Source: Pseudomonas sp. p1(2021b)
GTDB lineage: Bacteria > Pseudomonadota > Gammaproteobacteria > Pseudomonadales > Pseudomonadaceae
Direction of reading: 5' to 3'
NCBI RefSeq assembly: GCF_020151015.1
Contig: NZ_CP083746.1
Span: 3,439,001 to 3,503,000 of the forward strand
DNA length: 64,000 nucleotides
Shown here: positions 17,039 through 25,379 of the stretch, in pieces
How the letters are laid out: each line of letters opens with the position of its first letter
Numbering within the stretch: the stretch's first letter is position 1
Program-made: the position numbers and the translations under genes
The notes under the pieces: model-generated
The model's input: the letters and a program-made list of their open reading frames with translations, nothing else
Databases searched by the model: none
What the model was told of the DNA's origin: nothing

Positions 17039-17914
17039 ATGTACACCAAGAATTTCGTCAACCCGTGCCCCGACTGGGCCACGGCCTTGCTCAACGGCTT
17101 CAGCCAGGTACTGCTGCTGCGCAATCCCTTGTGCGGCCTGTGCTGCCTGCTGGCCATCCTGGTCACCGCCCCGAACCTGGTCGGCGGCGCCCTGCTCGGC
17201 GCCCTGGCCGGGCTGCTGACCGCCCAGCGCCGCGGTTACGAACGCGCCGATCGCCAGGCCGGTCTGTACTGCTACAACGGCGTACTGATCGGCCTGCTGA
17301 TCGCCGCGCTGCTGCCGTGGTCGGCCATCATGCCACCGCTGATCATCGCCGCCGGCGGCCTTTCCAGCATCCTCACGCACCAATGGCGCAAGCGCGGCGG
17401 CAAGCTGCTGATCGCCTATACGGCACCTTTCGTGCTGCTGGGCTGGGCCACCCTGCTGGTGGCCCAGCCCATGCCGGCCCTCTACACCGAGGCCAACCCG
17501 TTGTATGCCTTGCTACGCGGTGTCGGCCAGATCTTCCTGCTGGACAACCCGCTGGCCGGCCTGCTGATCGTCATCGGCATGTTCATCGCCAACCCCTATG
17601 CCGCACTCTGGGCGTTGATCGGCTCGGCCGTCGGCGGCGGTGTGGCCCTGCTGGCGGGCGAGGCCCAGGCTGCCTGGATGGGGCTGTTCGGTTTCAACGC
17701 AGCGCTCGCCGCGCTGGCCTTCAGCCGCCAGGGCGAACGTGCCTGGGTGACGTTGTTGGCCATCGCCGTGGCACTGTTGCTGCAGCCTTTATTCAACCTG
17801 ATGCCGATCGCTGGGCTGACCGCACCCTTTGTCGTCGCCTGCTGGCTGATGCACCTGGGCAGCCACCTGGCGCAATCGGCCCAGCGCCGCAACGCAGGCC
17901 GCTTGCACAGCTAG
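17039..17914 (+). CDS. Urea transporter (UT family)
   Basis: A 291-residue inner-membrane protein of the bacterial/vertebrate urea-transporter family. It has two homologous hydrophobic halves, each with an NP-containing pore segment (LLLRNPLCGL near residue 30 and FLLDNPLAGL near 170), and the LYCYNGVLIGLLIAALLP and GMFIANPYAALWA stretches. ATG 17039 was chosen; the longer open frame starts within a REP. AllA releases urea, so its place after the glyoxylate run makes sense. No urease is in the window. Confidence 0.93.
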   Translation: MYTKNFVNPCPDWATALLNGFSQVLLLRNPLCGLCCLLAILVTAPNLVGGALLGALAGLLTAQRRGYERADRQAGLYCYNGVLIGLLIAALLPWSAIMPPLIIAAGGLSSILTHQWRKRGGKLLIAYTAPFVLLGWATLLVAQPMPALYTEANPLYALLRGVGQIFLLDNPLAGLLIVIGMFIANPYAALWALIGSAVGGGVALLAGEAQAAWMGLFGFNAALAALAFSRQGERAWVTLLAIAVALLLQPLFNLMPIAGLTAPFVVACWLMHLGSHLAQSAQRRNAGRLHS

Positions 17915-17958
17915 GAGGCAGCCCCTAGGCTCAGGTCATCGCCCAATGGAATGAGCCC

Positions 17959-18780
17959 ATGGATAACCCAGCGAGCCTGCGCGAACGGCTCTATGTCATT
18001 GTCTTCCAGACCGATACCGTCGCCGGCAGGCGTTTCGACAAGATCCTCCTGCTGGTCATCCTCGCCAGCCTGGTCACGGTCGTGCTCGACAGCATCGACG
18101 AAGTGCACCAGCAATACGCCGGCCTGCTGGCCGGGATCGAGTGGTGCTTCACCGCGATCTTCCTGGTGGAGTACCTGGTGCGGCTCTACTGCTCGCCCAA
18201 GCCCCTGCGCTATGCCTTCAGCTTCTATGGGCTGGTGGACCTGCTGGCGGTCATCCCGGGTATCCTCGCCCTGTACTACAGTGATGCCCAGTACCTGCTG
18301 ATCGTGCGGGTCATCCGCATGCTGCGGATCTTCCGCGTGCTCAAGCTCAGCCCCTACCTCAAACAGGCCCATTACCTGCTGGCGGCGCTACAAGGCAGTC
18401 GGCAGAAGATCATCGTGTTCCTGGTCAGCGTCTCGACCCTGGTGACCGTGTTCGGCACCTTGATGTACGTGGTCGAGGGCCCCGAGCATGGCTTCACCAG
18501 CATCCCCAAGGGCATCTACTGGGCGATCGTCACCCTGACCACCGTGGGCTTCGGCGATATCGTGCCGAAGACGCCGCTGGGCCAGGTGCTGTCGTCGCTG
18601 GTGATGATCACCGGTTATTCGATCATCGCCGTACCCACGGGCATCTTCACTGCGGAGCTGGCCAACGCCCTGCGCGGCGAACAGCTGCAGCATGATTGCC
18701 CGACGTGCCGCAAGAACACCCATGAACACGGCGCGGCGTTCTGCTCACGCTGTGGCAATGCGTTGTTCCCGAAGCAGTGA
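17959..18780 (+). CDS. Voltage-gated potassium channel with C-terminal zinc ribbon
   Basis: A 273-residue six-helix Kv-type channel. Helices S1-S3 lie at roughly 28-105, an S4 with regularly spaced arginines at 115-130 (VRVIRMLRIFRVLKL), and the pore with selectivity filter TTVGFGD at 194-200. The cytoplasmic tail ends in a CPTC...CSRC zinc ribbon (Cys247, Cys250, Cys262, Cys265). Many bacterial Kv relatives of this size have such tails, and its role is unclear. It lies 44 bp after the urea transporter gene and may be co-transcribed. Confidence 0.93.
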   Translation: MDNPASLRERLYVIVFQTDTVAGRRFDKILLLVILASLVTVVLDSIDEVHQQYAGLLAGIEWCFTAIFLVEYLVRLYCSPKPLRYAFSFYGLVDLLAVIPGILALYYSDAQYLLIVRVIRMLRIFRVLKLSPYLKQAHYLLAALQGSRQKIIVFLVSVSTLVTVFGTLMYVVEGPEHGFTSIPKGIYWAIVTLTTVGFGDIVPKTPLGQVLSSLVMITGYSIIAVPTGIFTAELANALRGEQLQHDCPTCRKNTHEHGAAFCSRCGNALFPKQ

Positions 18781-18799
18781 TGCCTGCCTGTGCGGCGCC

Positions 18800-18862
18800 C
18801 TTCGCGGGTAAACCCGCTCCCACAGGTTTCGCCGTACCGGTGGGAGCGGGTTACCCGCGAAG
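18800..18862. repeat. Inverted REP doublet after the K+ channel gene
   Basis: CTTCGCGGGTAAACCCGCTC and its complement TGGGAGCGGGTTACCCGCGA flank a short spacer. This is the GGGTTACCC variant of the REP core. Confidence 0.85.
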
Positions 18863-18977
18863 GGGGTCGCACAAGCACCGGCATAACCAAAGTGTTTTTT
18901 GTTCTTTAACCCCTGCCAAGCCACCCGCTATAGTCGCTGGCAAACTGCCTACAACCTCTCAAGAACAAGGAAGCAAC

Positions 18978-19976
18978 GTGAAAAAGCTCTTCACCGCATC
19001 GCTGCTCGCCGCCGGTATGGCCCTGGGTAACCTGGCCCAGGCTGCACCGACCCTGCTCAACGTGTCCTACGACGTGATGCGCGACTTCTACAAGGACTAC
19101 AACCCAGCGTTCCAGAAGCACTGGGAAGCCGAGCACAATGAGAAGGTCAACGTGCAAATGTCCTTCGGCGGCTCGAGCAAGCAGGCACGTGCCGTGATCG
19201 ATGGCCTGCCGGCGGATGTCATCACCATGAACATGGCCACCGACATCAATGCCCTGGCTGACAACGGCAAGCTGGTACCAGACAACTGGGTCACGCGCCT
19301 GCCGAACAACAGCGCGCCGTTCACCTCCGCCACCGTGTTCATCGTGCGCAAGGGCAACCCCAAGGCCCTGAAGGACTGGCCCGACCTGCTCAAGGACGGC
19401 GTGCAGGTGATCGTGCCCAACCCCAAGACCTCGGGTAACGGCCGCTACACCTACCTCTCGGCCTGGGGCTATGTGCTCAAGCAAGGCGGCGACGAAGCCA
19501 AGGCGCGCGAGTTCGTCGGCAAACTGTTCAAGCAGGCTCCGGTGCTGGATACGGGCGGACGCGCCGCGACCACGACCTTCATGACCAACCAGATCGGCGA
19601 CGTGCTGGTGACGTTCGAGAACGAGGCGGAAATGATCGCCCGCGAATTCGGTCGCGACCAGTTCGAGGTGGTCTACCCGAGCGTGTCGGCCGAAGCCGAG
19701 CCGCCGGTGACCGTGGTCGACAAGGTGGTCGAGCGCAAGAAATCCCGCGCCGTGGCCGAGGAATACCTCAAATACCTATGGTCGCCGGCCGCCCAGGAAC
19801 TGGCCGCGCAGAACTACCTGCGCCCACGTGACGCGACCGTACTGGCCAAGTACACCGACCGCTTCCCGAAAGTCGATTTCTTGTCGGTGGAGAAGACCTT
19901 CGGCGACTGGCGTACCGTGCAGAAGACCCACTTCAATGACGGTGGCGTGTTCGACCAGATCTACACCAACCAGTAA
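18978..19976 (+). CDS. sbp: Periplasmic sulfate-binding protein
   Basis: Periplasmic substrate-binding protein of the sulfate ABC transporter family, 332 residues with signal peptide MKKLFTASLLAAGMALGNLA. Family motifs are LLNVSYDVMRDFYKDYN, FGGSSKQARAVIDGLPADV, IVPNPKTSGNGRYTYLSAWG and GRAATTTFMTNQIGDVLVTF. GTG 18978 is used, with AAGGAAG 5-11 bases upstream; the frame upstream runs through REP DNA. The permease and ATPase genes are not nearby, so it must work with components encoded elsewhere or duplicate another binding protein. Confidence 0.95.
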   Translation: MKKLFTASLLAAGMALGNLAQAAPTLLNVSYDVMRDFYKDYNPAFQKHWEAEHNEKVNVQMSFGGSSKQARAVIDGLPADVITMNMATDINALADNGKLVPDNWVTRLPNNSAPFTSATVFIVRKGNPKALKDWPDLLKDGVQVIVPNPKTSGNGRYTYLSAWGYVLKQGGDEAKAREFVGKLFKQAPVLDTGGRAATTTFMTNQIGDVLVTFENEAEMIAREFGRDQFEVVYPSVSAEAEPPVTVVDKVVERKKSRAVAEEYLKYLWSPAAQELAAQNYLRPRDATVLAKYTDRFPKVDFLSVEKTFGDWRTVQKTHFNDGGVFDQIYTNQ

Positions 19977-19981
19977 CGGTT

Positions 19982-20040
19982 CGCGACACAAGCCCGCACC
20001 GACAGATACGATCTCTGTGGGAGCGGGCTTGTCCCGCGAT
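19982..20040. repeat. REP pair between convergent sbp and methyltransferase genes
   Basis: A degenerate left copy (CGCGACACAAGCCCGCACC) faces a canonical right copy (TGTGGGAGCGGGCTTGTCCC). Confidence 0.72.
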
Positions 20041-20050
20041 TGAAGCTTAC

Positions 20051-20980
20051 TCAGGCTCGCTGGCGAAACACCAATGCCTTCAATCCCCCTGCCGGATCCG
20101 CATCCGGAAACTCCGGCGGGTTCTCCAGCCGCTCGACGAATACCAGCCCCGGTGCATGCTCGCCCATGCCCTCGATCAAAAAGTCCGGCCCGATCCCCGG
20201 GTCATTGACGCACGCCAGCACCGTCCCCTCCTCCGTCAACAGTTCCGGCAGGCGCCGCAGGATCTTCGCGTAATCCTGGGTCAGCACGAAGCTGCCTCTC
20301 TGGAAGGTCGGTGGGTCGATGATGATCAAGTCATAGGGCCCGTACTTGCGCACCTTGCCCCAGGACTTGAACAGCTCATGCCCCAGGTAGGCGACCCGGG
20401 AGGCATCATGGCCATTGAGCCGGTGGTTGTCGCGGCCACGGGACAATGCCGCCTTGGCCATGTCCAGGTTGACCACTTGCTGCGCTCCGCCGGCAATGGC
20501 GGCCACGGAGAAGCCGCAGGTATAGGCGAACAGGTTGAGCACCCGCTTGCCCGCAGCCTGCTCGCGCACCCAGCGCCGGCCGTAGCGCATGTCGAGGAAC
20601 AGGCCGTTGTTCTGCCGCACGCCCAGGTCCAGAAGATAGGTCAGGCCATCCTCGATCACTTCGCGTTGCTGGCACGGCTCGCCCAGCAGCCACTGGCCGG
20701 GGCTGTCCGGCAGGTAGCGGTGCTGGATGAGGATAGCCTGCCCAGCCCACTGCGGGCGCTCGGCGAGGCTGCGCAGAAGGGTCTCCAGCTCCGCCAGTTG
20801 GCCTTCGGGCGGCTCGCGGAACAGCGCGACCAGCAGCACGCCCTGCAGCCAGTCGACCGTGATCTGCTCGAGGCCCGGCCAGCAGCGGCCACGACCGTGG
20901 AACAGGCGGCGGGTTTCCTCTGGCGCGGGGTCTAGAGCAGTGAGCAGGTGTTGCTCGAGGGTGTGGATCGGCGAGGTCAT
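20051..20980 (-). CDS. Class I SAM-dependent methyltransferase (RlmI/RlmK-like)
   Basis: A 309-residue methyltransferase resembling the catalytic part of 23S rRNA m5C/m7G enzymes (RlmI, RlmKL). The RNA-strand-wrapping region LDLGVRQNNGLFLDMRYGRR precedes the SAM-binding motif VLNLFAYTCGFSVAA (about residues 146-160). The acidic ribose-binding loop VVNLDMAKAAL and the catalytic IIIDPPTFQRG follow. No PUA domain is visible at the N-terminus, unlike RlmI. The substrate is therefore uncertain but most likely rRNA. It is monocistronic, convergent with sbp. Confidence 0.85.
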   Translation of the reverse strand: MTSPIHTLEQHLLTALDPAPEETRRLFHGRGRCWPGLEQITVDWLQGVLLVALFREPPEGQLAELETLLRSLAERPQWAGQAILIQHRYLPDSPGQWLLGEPCQQREVIEDGLTYLLDLGVRQNNGLFLDMRYGRRWVREQAAGKRVLNLFAYTCGFSVAAIAGGAQQVVNLDMAKAALSRGRDNHRLNGHDASRVAYLGHELFKSWGKVRKYGPYDLIIIDPPTFQRGSFVLTQDYAKILRRLPELLTEEGTVLACVNDPGIGPDFLIEGMGEHAPGLVFVERLENPPEFPDADPAGGLKALVFRQRA

Positions 20981-21060
20981 GGTGGGGTCGCAAGCAAAAA
21001 AGAACGCATTCTACCTAATGCCAGCCTATAAGCACTGTCAGAGGCTGCTACGTACCCCAT

Positions 21061-21140
21061 CGCGGGACAAGCCCGCTCCCACAGGTTCACCGCTGCCCGC
21101 AAGAGCGGCGCATCCCTGTAGGAGCGGGCTTGCCCCGCGA
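21061..21140. repeat. REP cluster between methyltransferase and EamA genes
   Basis: CGCGGGACAAGCCCGCTCCC and TGTAGGAGCGGGCTTGCCCC lie in opposite orientation, about 35 bp apart. Confidence 0.8.
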
Positions 21141-21163
21141 TTGGGCCGCAAGGCAAACCTCGA

Positions 21164-22063
21164 TCAATGCCCCTTCACCGCTACCCTGCGCGAACGGAAC
21201 CACCACCCCTGCTGCATGCCCGCCGCCGCCAGCAGGATAGCCGCCACACCCAGCCACTGCAGCGGTGCCAGGCGATGGTCGAACGCCACCCAATCGACCA
21301 GGATCGCCACGATCGGGTAGATGAACGACAGCGCACCGGTCAGTGCCGTGGGCAGGCGCTGGATGGCGCTGTACAGCAGCACGTACATCAGCCCGGTATG
21401 GATGATGCCCAAGGTCACCAGGCTGGCCAGTGCCGATGTTTCTGCCGGTAGCCCTCGCCCCCCGACCCAAGGTGCCAGGAGCACAATACCGGTCACCACC
21501 TGGATCAAGGCGATCAAGTGCGGCGGTGTACCGCTCAGGCGCTTGATGATCAACGCCGCCACGGCATAGAGAAAGGCAGCGCCCAATGCCAGGCCGATGC
21601 CTTGCAGATAATTCCCCGCCCCACCCTGGCCGCTGCCATGGGCACTGACGATGGCCAGCATGCCGAGGAACGCCAGGCTCAGCCAGGTCATCTTGGGCAG
21701 GGTGATCTTCTCGCCCAGGAACACCGCCGCCAGCCCCACCAGCATGAACGGCTGGACGTTGTACACCGCCGTGCCGATCGCGATCGAGGCCCTGGAATAG
21801 GAGGCGAACAGCAACACCCAGTTACCGACGATGGCCACGCCGCTGGCCACCGCCAGCAGGAAGGTCGTACGGGTCAGGATGCCGGGCTTGAGGAGCCCCA
21901 GGGCCGCGCAGATCAGCAGCAAGGTGCCGGCGCCGAACACACAACGCCAGAACACCACCTCCAGTACCGGCTGCCCGGATACCAGTACGAACCAACCGAT
22001 GGTACCGGAGATCAGCATGGCGGCCGTCATCTCCAGCGAGCCGCGACGCAACGAATTGTCCAT
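21164..22063 (-). CDS. EamA/DMT-family transporter
   Basis: A 299-residue inner-membrane protein with about ten membrane segments in two EamA repeats. The first starts at MTAAMLISGTIGWFVL and the second around YLQGIGLALGAAFLYAVAAL. Drug/metabolite-transporter members usually export amino acids or metabolites. ATG 22063 is supported by an excellent AGGAGGT; the open frame further upstream was rejected. It is divergent from an Lrp/AsnC regulator, the usual arrangement for an amino-acid exporter controlled by its neighbour. Substrate unknown. Confidence 0.9.
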   Translation of the reverse strand: MDNSLRRGSLEMTAAMLISGTIGWFVLVSGQPVLEVVFWRCVFGAGTLLLICAALGLLKPGILTRTTFLLAVASGVAIVGNWVLLFASYSRASIAIGTAVYNVQPFMLVGLAAVFLGEKITLPKMTWLSLAFLGMLAIVSAHGSGQGGAGNYLQGIGLALGAAFLYAVAALIIKRLSGTPPHLIALIQVVTGIVLLAPWVGGRGLPAETSALASLVTLGIIHTGLMYVLLYSAIQRLPTALTGALSFIYPIVAILVDWVAFDHRLAPLQWLGVAAILLAAAGMQQGWWFRSRRVAVKGH

Positions 22064-22196
22064 CTCACACCTCCTGTCGAACAGGGCCACAGTATGTGCG
22101 AGGCGACGGTCAACCATCCAGCCGAAAGCAAAGCCGTTCTCGCGAATTCACCTTTACTATCAAGGCGAGTTCAGCAATTTACCTAACGAGGGCAAT

Positions 22197-22634
22197 ATGA
22201 CCGATGCCATAGACCAACTGTTGATCAATGCCTTGATGGAAGACTCACGCCGTTCGCTCAAGGCACTGGCCCAGATCAGCGGCCTGTCGGCGCCCAGTGT
22301 CAGCGAACGCCTGCGCCGCCTGGAAGAACGCGGCGTGCTGCGCGGCTATACGATAGATATCGACCCCCGCAGCTTCGGTTACCAGCTACAGGCCATCGTG
22401 CGTATCCGACCACTGCCGGGACAGTTGCAGGAAGTCGAGCGGCAGATCATCGCCATCCCCGAATTCACCGAATGCGACAAAGTCACTGGCGAGGATTGCT
22501 TCATCGCCCGTCTGCATGTGCGCTCCATGGAACAGCTGGACACCCTGCTCGACCGCATCAATGTATTGGCCGAAACCAACACGGCGATCATCAAGAAGAC
22601 ACCGGTCAAACGCCGGTTGCCACCCATGGAATAG
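22197..22634 (+). CDS. Lrp/AsnC-family transcriptional regulator
   Basis: A 145-residue regulator with an N-terminal helix-turn-helix (LAQISGLSAPSVSERLRRLE, residues about 25-45) and a C-terminal RAM ligand-binding domain (QLQAIVRIRPLPGQL, VTGEDCFIARLHVRSMEQLD). ATG 22197 fits the family length. The 133-bp divergent spacer to the EamA gene suggests it controls that transporter, with an amino acid as effector. This pairing is common in the family; the particular ligand cannot be read from sequence. Confidence 0.92.
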   Translation: MTDAIDQLLINALMEDSRRSLKALAQISGLSAPSVSERLRRLEERGVLRGYTIDIDPRSFGYQLQAIVRIRPLPGQLQEVERQIIAIPEFTECDKVTGEDCFIARLHVRSMEQLDTLLDRINVLAETNTAIIKKTPVKRRLPPME

Positions 22635-22751
22635 CAGTTCGGATACGAGACGATTAATTTTTGTACACATGAATGTCACCTTAGGTGCCATTTTTGTGTG
22701 CACTTTTGTCCGGTAACGCCCCAACACGTTACACACTTCCATCGCTAAAAA

Positions 22752-22809
22752 CTGACCAATCGATCAACTAATAATGCACTTCAAAAATAAAAACTGTTCA
22801 TTTGGTCAA
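22752..22809. promoter_or_regulatory. Tandem RutR-like operator candidates
   Basis: CTGACCA-AT-CGATCAA (22752-22767) and CTGTTCA-TT-TGGTCAA (22794-22809) are imperfect relatives of the RutR consensus TTGACCA-NN-TGGTCAA. They are spaced 42 bp apart, about four helical turns. Each is followed by ACTAATAAT or CTTATAAT. Confidence 0.4.
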
Positions 22810-22922
22810 CTTATAATTCCTCTATTTCATTCACTTATCTTTCAACAAGATAGATTCGAAAAAGCCTCGCGCTGAAAGTTGCTTTTCGGCTGGCATGGAA
22901 CTCGCTTTTGTGTCCCCGTGTT

Positions 22923-22932
22923 TTGTATACAA
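22923..22932. promoter_or_regulatory. Operator-like palindrome TTGTATACAA before NCS1 permease
   Basis: A perfect copy 154 bp upstream of the permease start. It connects this operon with the uraH/puuE and gcl control regions. Confidence 0.58.
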
Positions 22933-23086
22933 GTTGAACAAAACATAAATACACAAGAACCCGCAGCGCCTGCCCCGGCAGGCCGTTGCGCCCAGAACCC
23001 AGTGATGCCAACGCTGCACCGACGAGATGGCGAGCCCGTGCGCATGCCCGATCATCGCAGTCCACACGCATCAGGAGCCTGCCGGA

Positions 23087-24622
23087 ATGAGTACCAGCCT
23101 CAACCTTGCCCCTGAACTATCCGTTGCCAGCACCAACCCCACCTCCACGCCAGTCGCCGGTGATCTACCGGACCTCGAACTCAGCCCACGCCTGCATAAC
23201 CGCGACCTGGCCCCGACCCGCAGCGAAGGCCGGCGCTGGGGGCGCTACAGCATCTTCGCGCTGTGGACCAACGACGTGCACAACATCGCCAACTATTCAT
23301 TCGCCATGGGGCTGTTCGCCCTCGGCCTGGGTGGCTGGCAGATCCTGCTGTCCTTGGCCATTGGCGCGGCACTGGTGTATTTCTTCATGAACCTGTCCGG
23401 CTACATGGGGCAGAAGACCGGCGTACCCTTCCCGGTGATCAGCCGCATCGCGTTCGGGATCCATGGCGCACAGATCCCAGCCCTGATCCGCGCGGTCATC
23501 GCCATCGCCTGGTTCGGCATCCAGACTTACCTGGCCTCGGTGGTATTGCGGGTCTTGCTCACGGCGATATGGCCGCAGCTGGCCACCCATGACCAGGACA
23601 GCATCCTCGGCCTGTCGAGCCTGGGTTGGGTGTGCTTCGTGGCGATCTGGCTGGTGCAGCTGGTGATCCTGGCCTACGGCATGGAGATGGTGCGCCGCTA
23701 CGAAGCCTTCGCCGGCCCGGTGATCCTGCTGACCGTGGCAAGCCTTGCGGGCTGGATGTACTTCCAGGCCGATGCGCGCATCGCCTGGTCGGTGGCCGAG
23801 CCGCTGACCGGCTACGAGATGTGGCGCAACATCTTCGCTGGCGGCGCCCTGTGGCTGGCGATCTACGGCACGCTGGTGCTGAACTTCTGTGACTTCGCCC
23901 GCTCCTCGCCCTGCCGCAAGACCATTCGCGTGGGCAACTTCTGGGGTCTACCGGTGAACATCCTGGTGTTCGCGACCATCACCGCGGTGCTGTGCGGTGC
24001 ACAGTTCCAGATCAACGGCCAGGTGATCGACAGCCCCACCCAGATCGTCGCCAATATTCCCAGCACGCCGTTCCTGGTCCTGGGTTGCCTGGCGTTCCTG
24101 ATCGTCACCGTGGCGGTGAACATCATGGCCAACTTCGTCGCCCCGGCCTTCGTGCTGAGCAACCTGGCGCCACGCCACCTGAACTTCCGTCGCGCGGGGC
24201 TGATCAGCGCGACCCTGGCAGTGCTGATCCTGCCTTGGAACCTGTACAACAGCCCGCTGGTGATCGTCTACTTCCTGTCTGGCCTGGGGGCCCTGCTCGG
24301 CCCGCTGTACGGTGTGATCATGGCCGACTACTGGTTGCTGCGCAAAGGCCAGGTCAACGTCCCGCAGCTGTACAGCGAGAACCCGGCCGGCGCCTATTTC
24401 TACACCCGAGGCATCAACCTGCGCGCTGTCGCCGCCTTCCTGCCCACCGCGCTGCTGGCCATCGTCCTGGCCCTGGTGCCCAACTTCCACAGCGTCGCGC
24501 CGTTCTCCTGGCTGATCGGCGCCGGCACCGCCGCCGCCCTGTACCTGCTGCTCGCGCCGCGCAACCGCCAATACCTCGACGTCAGCGGCGAAGCCATCGC
24601 CGTCGACCACAGCAGCCATTGA
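23087..24622 (+). CDS. NCS1-family permease (allantoin/hydantoin/nucleobase type)
   Basis: A 511-residue inner-membrane symporter of the NCS1 family, which imports nucleobases, allantoin or hydantoins. After a polar N-terminal tail come RRWGRYSIFALWTNDVHNIA (first helix, with the family's WxxxDxHN-like segment), GVPFPVISRIAFGIHGA and WFGIQTYLAS, then PSTPFLVLGCLAFLIVTVAV. ATG 23087 was chosen after CAGGAGC. Its neighbour is a hydantoin-racemase-like gene 14 bp downstream, and the promoter region carries the shared TTGTATACAA site, so allantoin or a related ureide is the likeliest substrate. Confidence 0.9.
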   Translation: MSTSLNLAPELSVASTNPTSTPVAGDLPDLELSPRLHNRDLAPTRSEGRRWGRYSIFALWTNDVHNIANYSFAMGLFALGLGGWQILLSLAIGAALVYFFMNLSGYMGQKTGVPFPVISRIAFGIHGAQIPALIRAVIAIAWFGIQTYLASVVLRVLLTAIWPQLATHDQDSILGLSSLGWVCFVAIWLVQLVILAYGMEMVRRYEAFAGPVILLTVASLAGWMYFQADARIAWSVAEPLTGYEMWRNIFAGGALWLAIYGTLVLNFCDFARSSPCRKTIRVGNFWGLPVNILVFATITAVLCGAQFQINGQVIDSPTQIVANIPSTPFLVLGCLAFLIVTVAVNIMANFVAPAFVLSNLAPRHLNFRRAGLISATLAVLILPWNLYNSPLVIVYFLSGLGALLGPLYGVIMADYWLLRKGQVNVPQLYSENPAGAYFYTRGINLRAVAAFLPTALLAIVLALVPNFHSVAPFSWLIGAGTAAALYLLLAPRNRQYLDVSGEAIAVDHSSH

Positions 24623-24636
24623 TAGGGAGATCCTTC

Positions 24637-25365
24637 ATGCGCATCTTGATCGCCAACGTGAACACCACCTGCGCCATCACCGACGCCATCGCCGAACAGG
24701 CCCGCAGCGTGGCCTCGCCGGGTACCGAAATCATCGGCCTGACCCCCTGGTTCGGTGCCGAGTCGGTGGAAGGCAATTTCGAGAGCTACCTGGCCGCCAT
24801 CGCTGTCATGGACCGCGTGCTGGCCTACGAAGAACCCTTCGATGCAGTGATCCAGGCAGGCTACGGCGAGCATGGCCGCGAGGGCTTGCAGGAGTTGCTG
24901 GATGTGCCGGTCGTGGACATCACCGATGCCGCCGCCAGCACCGCCATGTACCTGGGGCACGCCTACTCGGTGGTCACCACCCTGGACCGCACCGTGCCGC
25001 TGATCGAGGACCGCCTCAAGCTCTCGGGCCTGTTCGATCGCTGCGCCTCGGTGCGCGCCAGCGGCCTGGCCGTGCTCGACCTCGAAGCCGACCCACGACG
25101 CGCGGTGGAGGCGATCGTCGAGCAGGCTGAACGGGCCGTGCGCGACGACAAGGCCGAGGTGATCTGCCTCGGGTGTGGCGGCATGGCTGGGCTGGACGAG
25201 CAGATTCGTCAGCGCACCGGCGTGCCAGTGGTCGATGGGGTCAGTGCGGCGGTGACCATCGCCGAGTCGCTGGTGCGCATGGGCCTGAGCACGTCCAAGG
25301 TGCGGACCTACGCCACGCCTCGGGCGAAGAAAGTGGTGGGCTGGCCGATGATGTTCGGCCGCTAG
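24637..25365 (+). CDS. Hydantoin/allantoin racemase-like protein (Asp/Glu racemase family), one catalytic Cys missing
   Basis: A 242-residue protein of the aspartate/glutamate/hydantoin racemase superfamily. It begins MRILIANVNTTCAIT, as in hydantoin and allantoin racemases. The C-terminal catalytic cysteine is present (Cys180, in ICLGCGGMAGL). The N-terminal one, normally in IACFGDPG, is Gly75 here (IQAGYGEHG). A two-base racemase needs both; arylmalonate decarboxylase keeps only the second and has Gly at the first. The reaction could therefore differ from racemisation. It is in an operon with the NCS1 permease (14-bp gap, GGGAGA ribosome site). Confidence 0.85.
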   Translation: MRILIANVNTTCAITDAIAEQARSVASPGTEIIGLTPWFGAESVEGNFESYLAAIAVMDRVLAYEEPFDAVIQAGYGEHGREGLQELLDVPVVDITDAAASTAMYLGHAYSVVTTLDRTVPLIEDRLKLSGLFDRCASVRASGLAVLDLEADPRRAVEAIVEQAERAVRDDKAEVICLGCGGMAGLDEQIRQRTGVPVVDGVSAAVTIAESLVRMGLSTSKVRTYATPRAKKVVGWPMMFGR

Positions 25366-25379
25366 GTTCGCAGTTGCGC

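Larger units (their letters stand above)
22635..23086. promoter_or_regulatory. AT-rich control region before the NCS1 permease (452 bp)
   Basis: No gene is supported here; several overlapping short minus-strand frames look spurious. The first 300 bp are far more AT-rich than the rest of the window. They contain two TGACCA/TGGTCA-like palindromes (22752-22767 and 22794-22809), a TATAAT at 22812-22817, and TTGTATACAA at 22923-22932. A partial copy TTGTACACAT occurs near 22665. The region thus seems to receive at least two regulators. Confidence 0.6.

Noticed and set aside
22831..23071. Cluster of overlapping short minus-strand frames (67-78 residues) before the NCS1 gene
   Set aside because: Mutually overlapping, no ribosome site or domain, and located in the promoter region.
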